Below are positions 60,302-64,000 of a stretch of 64,000 bases of DNA, piece after piece (positions within the stretch are counted from its first letter, which is position 1; each line of letters opens with the position of its first letter). The DNA comes from an uncultured Oscillospiraceae bacterium (GTDB lineage Bacteria; Bacillota; Clostridia; Oscillospirales; Ruminococcaceae). Below the pieces are notes generated by a model. That model saw only the letters and a program-made list of their open reading frames with translations. It searched no databases and was not told where the DNA came from. The stretch lies in contig CAJFOJ010000036.1 in assembly GCA_904396495.1 (NCBI GenBank), forward strand, positions 1-64,000, written 5' to 3'. A program made the position numbers and the translations under genes.

Positions 60302-61533
60302 CTGCCGTCCTCCCTCACTTTCCCGCCTAAACGGCGGTAATCATCCCAAAACATGGGATAAGATTTTCCGACGCATTCTGCGCCCAAAAGCCGCACTTTT
60401 CCGGTACACCCAACCGCCGCTGCCGCTGTCGCCATAGCAATGCGATGATCGTTGCAACAGTCTACAAAGCCCTCTCCAGTCCCGGGAAGAGCTTCCTGCC
60501 CCCAGACGGTAATGCTGTCCTCCCCTTCTTCTGCAAGCGTTCCCAAAGCGCACAACATAGAACAGGTAGTGGAGATGCGGTCGCTTTCTTTAAGCCGCAG
60601 CCGAGCCCCGTTGACGAACCGGGTAACCTTTCCAGCACGGTAGGCCGCCGCCACTGCCAGTGCCGGAACTAAATCCGGGATGTCGCTGACATCCAGCTCA
60701 TAGTCTCCCTGCTGGGAGAAATCCTCTAAAATCGTCTTAATAGCCCGATCCCCCTGGCTGGAATTGGGATTGAGCCCCTCCAATACCACGTCGCTCCCAA
60801 TAAAATCAGCGGCCAAAAAAAACGCCGCCTGAGAGTAATCCCCTTCCACCATCATATCTTGTGGAAAATATCTTTGACTACCCGGAACAATAAATTCCCG
60901 GTCATCCCGGCTCTCTATTTTGATGCCAAAAGTCCTGAGGACCTCCAGCGTCATATCCACATATCCTTTGGACTCCAGCTGATCGGTAATCACAATTTTG
61001 CTATCTCCATCCAGCAGTGGAAGGGCATATAAAAGGCCTGTGATAAACTGGGAACTCACCTTACCGCTCAACTCACAGACACCGCTTTGAAGTGTACCCC
61101 AGGTCGTCAATTGGCCGTTGCTTTTGCCATACTGGATCCCCATCTTATCGAATATCCTGAAATACGGCTCTAACGGACGATCCAAAAGCCTTCCGTGGCC
61201 TTGAAAAATCAGTTTTTTTTGAGGGCAGAGCGCCACCGCAACCGGAATCAGAAATCGGAGTGTCGATCCCGACTCATTGCAGTCAATTAGGACAGAAGCC
61301 CCCTGTATCATCCGGCGTCCGTGAAATAAAGCGGTGCTCCCATCAAGGGAATAATCTGCTCCCAACGCCTTCATGCCTTCCAAGGTCGCGAGAATATCAG
61401 CGGACAATGTGAGGCTTTTTACCTCGCCGCCTCCGGCAAGTGCCGCCGCAATCACCAACCGATGCCCAATACTTTTAGAGGACGGTACTGTTAATTTCCC
61501 CTGAAGCCTTCGGGGCAAAATCGTAAGGTTCAA
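60298..61533 (-). CDS. aroA: 3-phosphoshikimate 1-carboxyvinyltransferase (EPSP synthase)
   Basis: 411 residues. It adds an enolpyruvyl group from PEP to shikimate-3-phosphate. The N-terminal VPSSKSIGHR, CNESGSTLRFL, and later ADFIG, ARLRLKESDRI and CCNDHRIAMA motifs are visible. I prefer TTG 61533, close behind AGAGGTGG and 17 bases after the aroB stop; the longer reading to 61629 overlaps aroB. Confidence 0.95.
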   Translation of the reverse strand: MNLTILPRRLQGKLTVPSSKSIGHRLVIAAALAGGGEVKSLTLSADILATLEGMKALGADYSLDGSTALFHGRRMIQGASVLIDCNESGSTLRFLIPVAVALCPQKKLIFQGHGRLLDRPLEPYFRIFDKMGIQYGKSNGQLTTWGTLQSGVCELSGKVSSQFITGLLYALPLLDGDSKIVITDQLESKGYVDMTLEVLRTFGIKIESRDDREFIVPGSQRYFPQDMMVEGDYSQAAFFLAADFIGSDVVLEGLNPNSSQGDRAIKTILEDFSQQGDYELDVSDIPDLVPALAVAAAYRAGKVTRFVNGARLRLKESDRISTTCSMLCALGTLAEEGEDSITVWGQEALPGTGEGFVDCCNDHRIAMATAAAAVGCTGKVRLLGAECVGKSYPMFWDDYRRLGGKVREDGR

Positions 61534-61550
61534 AACGCCACCTCTTTCTG

Positions 61551-62636
61551 TCAAATCGTCTCTTGCACCCACTGGGCAAAAGTCTCTTTGGAGGTCTTTT
61601 GCAAAATCGCCTCGCCAATTCGCTTGCACAACACCAGGGTAATCGATCCGCCGCTTCCCTTTTTATCGTAGGCAAGCGTCTCAACCAGCGCCTTTATTGG
61701 CACCTTTTCCGCCTTTACCGGAAGCCCAAAAGTGGAAAGCAGCGCCCTGAGCCTTTGAGCAGTTCCAGAAGGCGTAATTCCCTGCCTTTCGCCAATCTCG
61801 CAAATGGCCACCATACCGCAGGCTACGGCCTCTCCGTGCATATAGGTGCTGTAATGGCCCAGTTTTTCGTAGGCGTGGCCCAAAGTATGACCAAAATTAA
61901 GTACCATGCGTTCCCCCGTGTCCATTTCGTCCTGCTCCACAATCTCTTTTTTGATGTGGCAGCAAACCCGGATGATCTCCTCCATATGGGGAAGCAGTTC
62001 CTCCCGGTTTTTGCAGCCTTCTAATAACTGGAAGAGCTTCTCGTCCCGGATCATCCCATATTTGATCACCTCGGCCAGTCCATCAAAAAAAATCCGGTCG
62101 CTAAGGGTTTTAAGGGTCTGAGGATCAATGAGGACCTGCTTGGGCTGATAAAACATTCCTGCCAAGTTTTTCCCCTGTTTTAAGTCTACCGCAACCTTTC
62201 CACCAACCGAACTGTCCACCTGGGCCAACAGGGTAGTGGGAATCTGCACAAAGGGAATCCCACGCAACAGCGTAGCCGCCGCAAAACCCACCATGTCACC
62301 GGCGACGCCACCGCCCAACGCCACTATCAAATCCCCTCGTGTCATGGGAAAAGGATCGGGGTGCAACAACCCGTCGTACAACTGCACAACAGTCTCTAGA
62401 TTCTTGCTTTGCTCCCCCGCCGGAAAATCGATGAGCTTCACCGCAAAGCCCGCCTTTTCCAGAGAGGAGACAACAGTGTCGGCATATAGCGGCCGGACGT
62501 TAGAATCGGTTATCACCGCAATACGTTCGCCCTGAAATACCTCTTTGATCCTCTCCCCGGCTTTTTGCAGCAGCCCGTTTTCAATAAAAATATCGTAATC
62601 CCGTCCACCGGACAAATTGACATGTAGCTTCTTCAT
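61551..62636 (-). CDS. aroB: 3-dehydroquinate synthase
   Basis: 361 residues. It cyclises DAHP to 3-dehydroquinate with NAD+ and a divalent metal. GGGVAGDMVGFAAAT, QIPTTLLAQVDSSVGGKVAVD and LNFGHTLGHAYE (metal histidines) are the signatures. It follows aroF by 44 bases. Confidence 0.97.
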   Translation of the reverse strand: MKKLHVNLSGGRDYDIFIENGLLQKAGERIKEVFQGERIAVITDSNVRPLYADTVVSSLEKAGFAVKLIDFPAGEQSKNLETVVQLYDGLLHPDPFPMTRGDLIVALGGGVAGDMVGFAAATLLRGIPFVQIPTTLLAQVDSSVGGKVAVDLKQGKNLAGMFYQPKQVLIDPQTLKTLSDRIFFDGLAEVIKYGMIRDEKLFQLLEGCKNREELLPHMEEIIRVCCHIKKEIVEQDEMDTGERMVLNFGHTLGHAYEKLGHYSTYMHGEAVACGMVAICEIGERQGITPSGTAQRLRALLSTFGLPVKAEKVPIKALVETLAYDKKGSGGSITLVLCKRIGEAILQKTSKETFAQWVQETI

Positions 62637-62680
62637 CGAGAACCAGCCCTTCCGTGAAGTGTTACTTTTTCAGATCTATT

Positions 62681-63691
62681 TTACAGCGTTTTTCCCGACA
62701 ATTCAACCAGTGGGCGCAAGTCCTTCACAAGCTTGTCGAAGGCCGTGGGCGTAATGGACTGCTTACCGTCGCAAAGTGCCTTAGCAGGATTGTTGTGCAC
62801 CTCGATAATCAAGCCGTCTGCCCCCACTGCAGCGGCCGCTTTCGCCATAGGCTCCACCATCCAAGCTATGCCGCAAGCGTGGCTCGGGTCGACGATTACC
62901 GGCAGATGGGAAACACTCTTGAGCATGGGGACAGCGGAAATGTCAAGGGTATTTCGGGTAGCCGTCTCGAATGTCCGGATGCCCCTCTCGCAGAGGATGA
63001 CGTTTTCATTGCCACTTGCCATGATGTATTCGGCGCTCATCAAAAGCTCCTCTAAGGTGTTTGCCAAACCCCGCTTTAGGAGGATCGGCTTATCGCAGTG
63101 GCCCAACTCCTTCAAAAGCTCAAAATTCTGCATATTTCTGGCCCCGACCTGAATGACATCAACATCGGCAAAAAGGTCAATATGGGAGATAGACATAATC
63201 TCAGTGACGATGGGAAGCCCTGTTTCCTTTTTCGCCTCTAAGAGCAGTTTGATGCCGTCGTCGTGCAAGCCCTGGAAAGCGTAAGGGGATGTTCTCGGCT
63301 TGAAAGCGCCCCCGCGGAGAAATCTAGCCCCGCTTTTTTTTACGTCCTTAGCGACCTCAATAATCTGTTCCCGACTCTCCACCGAACACGGGCCGGCAAT
63401 AATTTGGAAATTTGTGCCGCCTATTTTTGTGCCGTTCACATCGATGATGGTGTCATCCTCATGGAACTTCCGGTTGGCCAATTTGTATGGCTCTTGCACC
63501 CGCCTAACCGCTTCCACCACGTCATTTGCCGAGATGTCGTCGGCGTTTATTTTGCTGGTGTCGCCTACCAGCCCAATAATGCTGGACTGTTCGCCTTCGA
63601 TCATATGGGTCTTGAGCCCTAAATCTTGGATATTGTGAATCAGTTTCTCAACTTCTGAGTGATCTGCGTTTTTCTTTAAGATGATTACCAT
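62681..63691 (-). CDS. aroF: DAHP synthase with N-terminal ferredoxin-like regulatory domain
   Basis: 336 residues, AroA-beta type I. An N-terminal ~70-residue ferredoxin-like domain (VIILKKNADHSEVEKLIHNI) that confers feedback control in related enzymes precedes the KDO8P/DAHP TIM barrel (IAGPCSVESREQI, RGGAFKPRTSPYAFQG, KRGL, DPSHACG). It condenses PEP and erythrose-4-phosphate, the entry to aromatic synthesis. GAGGG precedes the ATG. First structural gene of the aro operon, behind the aromatic-codon leader at 63800-63974. Confidence 0.96.
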   Translation of the reverse strand: MVIILKKNADHSEVEKLIHNIQDLGLKTHMIEGEQSSIIGLVGDTSKINADDISANDVVEAVRRVQEPYKLANRKFHEDDTIIDVNGTKIGGTNFQIIAGPCSVESREQIIEVAKDVKKSGARFLRGGAFKPRTSPYAFQGLHDDGIKLLLEAKKETGLPIVTEIMSISHIDLFADVDVIQVGARNMQNFELLKELGHCDKPILLKRGLANTLEELLMSAEYIMASGNENVILCERGIRTFETATRNTLDISAVPMLKSVSHLPVIVDPSHACGIAWMVEPMAKAAAAVGADGLIIEVHNNPAKALCDGKQSITPTAFDKLVKDLRPLVELSGKTL

Positions 63692-63802
63692 AAAAGCTCC
63701 CTCTTTCTGTATTTACGACAATTTCATTCTCTTCGAATTAATGAAAGGCTTCCGGTTTTTGGGTACGACAGGCGGATCCAACCCGGCATCCAAAAACCAA
63801 AA

Positions 63803-63836
63803 GAGCCTGCATCTTCGTCTCCAAAGATGCAGGCTC
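63803..63836 (-). terminator. Attenuator terminator in the aro leader
   Basis: A 13-bp perfect stem (63803-63815 with 63824-63836), loop TGGAGACG on the minus strand, followed by TTTTGGTTTTTGG. It lies 27 bases after the leader frame's stop and 111 bases before aroF. A copy of its 5' arm sequence, GCATCTT, occurs in the leader frame (63881-63891 region). Confidence 0.9.
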
Positions 63837-63863
63837 TCATTTTACCTATTAGGAAAATGACAG

Positions 63864-63974
63864 TTAGCAGTCATTGCACAACGAAAGATGCGTACAACAA
63901 TTAAGACCGGTGCCAAAATAAAAGCCCCAGCCAAAATAGCCTGTAAATCGTTTCGTTGCGTTCAAAACAGACAT
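63864..63974 (-). CDS. Candidate aromatic leader peptide of the aro operon
   Basis: A 36-codon frame: ATG 63974, nine bases after AAAGGA, TAA at 63864. Residues 9-23 read RFTGYFGWGFYFGTG: Phe10, Tyr13, Phe14, Trp16, Phe18, Tyr19, Phe20, seven aromatic codons in eleven. A cysteine-containing tail NCCTHLSLCNDC follows. It is placed ahead of a strong terminator and DAHP synthase, as in classic attenuators, so its translation rate would report charging of tRNA-Phe, tRNA-Tyr and tRNA-Trp. I know of no described family member. The function is inferred; the frame, ribosome-binding site and terminator are seen. Confidence 0.72.
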   Translation of the reverse strand: MSVLNATKRFTGYFGWGFYFGTGLNCCTHLSLCNDC

Positions 63975-64000
63975 AGCCACTTTTCCTTTCATTCATTTTA

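Overview
The window looks like a chromosomal segment of a spore-forming, anaerobic Firmicute of the class Clostridia. I infer this from the spoIIAA-spoIIAB-sigF operon, two T-box leaders, two CIRCE heat-shock operators, a rubredoxin-first (reverse) rubrerythrin, a radical SAM protein, non-ATG starts and consensus TTGACA/TATAAT promoters. A family such as Oscillospiraceae is a guess. I see no rRNA, tRNA, CRISPR array, insertion sequence or prophage. Gene content is mostly housekeeping and biosynthetic.

Layout. 1-1300: a consensus promoter firing off the left edge, then azlCD (branched-chain amino acid export). 1300-8700 (minus): a surface polysaccharide/teichoic acid operon running GT2, CDP-glycerol glycerophosphotransferase-like protein, TagD-like cytidylyltransferase, GT4, Wzy-like polymerase/ligase, LicD, Wzx-like flippase. 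8920-11700: a Ca2+-type P-ATPase. 11870-13500: a short-chain dehydrogenase and a membrane-anchored SGNH hydrolase. 13500-16240: clpB under CIRCE control. 16284-16873: a dCTP deaminase gene with two compensating homopolymer frameshifts. 16946-19775: an ECF-type sigma factor with an overlapping membrane-anchored beta-propeller protein. 19857-21750: a B12-binding radical SAM protein. 21822-22526: reverse rubrerythrin behind a 14-bp palindrome. 22585-27693: Leu T-box and leuA-leuC-leuD-leuB. 27700-29742: Met T-box, a DUF6440-type small protein and metY. 29792-32028: a DUF6886-type protein and the spoIIA operon. 32080-39463 (minus): a PII-like gene and the complete F-type ATP synthase operon. 39487-41617: a ROK regulator and a DUF421 membrane protein. 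42061-49158: a 2365-residue secreted GH20 enzyme with cell-wall-binding repeats. 49476-53142: ilvE, a DegV protein and a nucleotidyltransferase. 53253-55354: groESL under a perfect CIRCE. 55398-56851: an XRE regulator with two membrane helices and an RlmA-like methyltransferase. 57011-64000 (minus): the aromatic operon aroF-aroB-aroA-aroC-pheA-aroK-aroE.

How they work together. Amino acid genes dominate: leucine (T-box leuACDB, ilvE, azlCD), methionine (T-box metY) and aromatics. The most interesting signal is at the right edge. Before aroF lies a 36-codon open frame with seven Phe/Tyr/Trp codons in eleven positions, followed by a strong intrinsic terminator and a segment able to compete for that terminator. 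This is the architecture of a ribosome-mediated attenuator sensing all three aromatic amino acids at once. Other points worth attention are a PII-like protein heading the ATP synthase operon, a sodium-binding signature in the c subunit, terminator-like hairpins in the spoIIA and atp leaders, and the co-occurrence of LicD-type teichoic acid decoration with a choline-binding-repeat enzyme.
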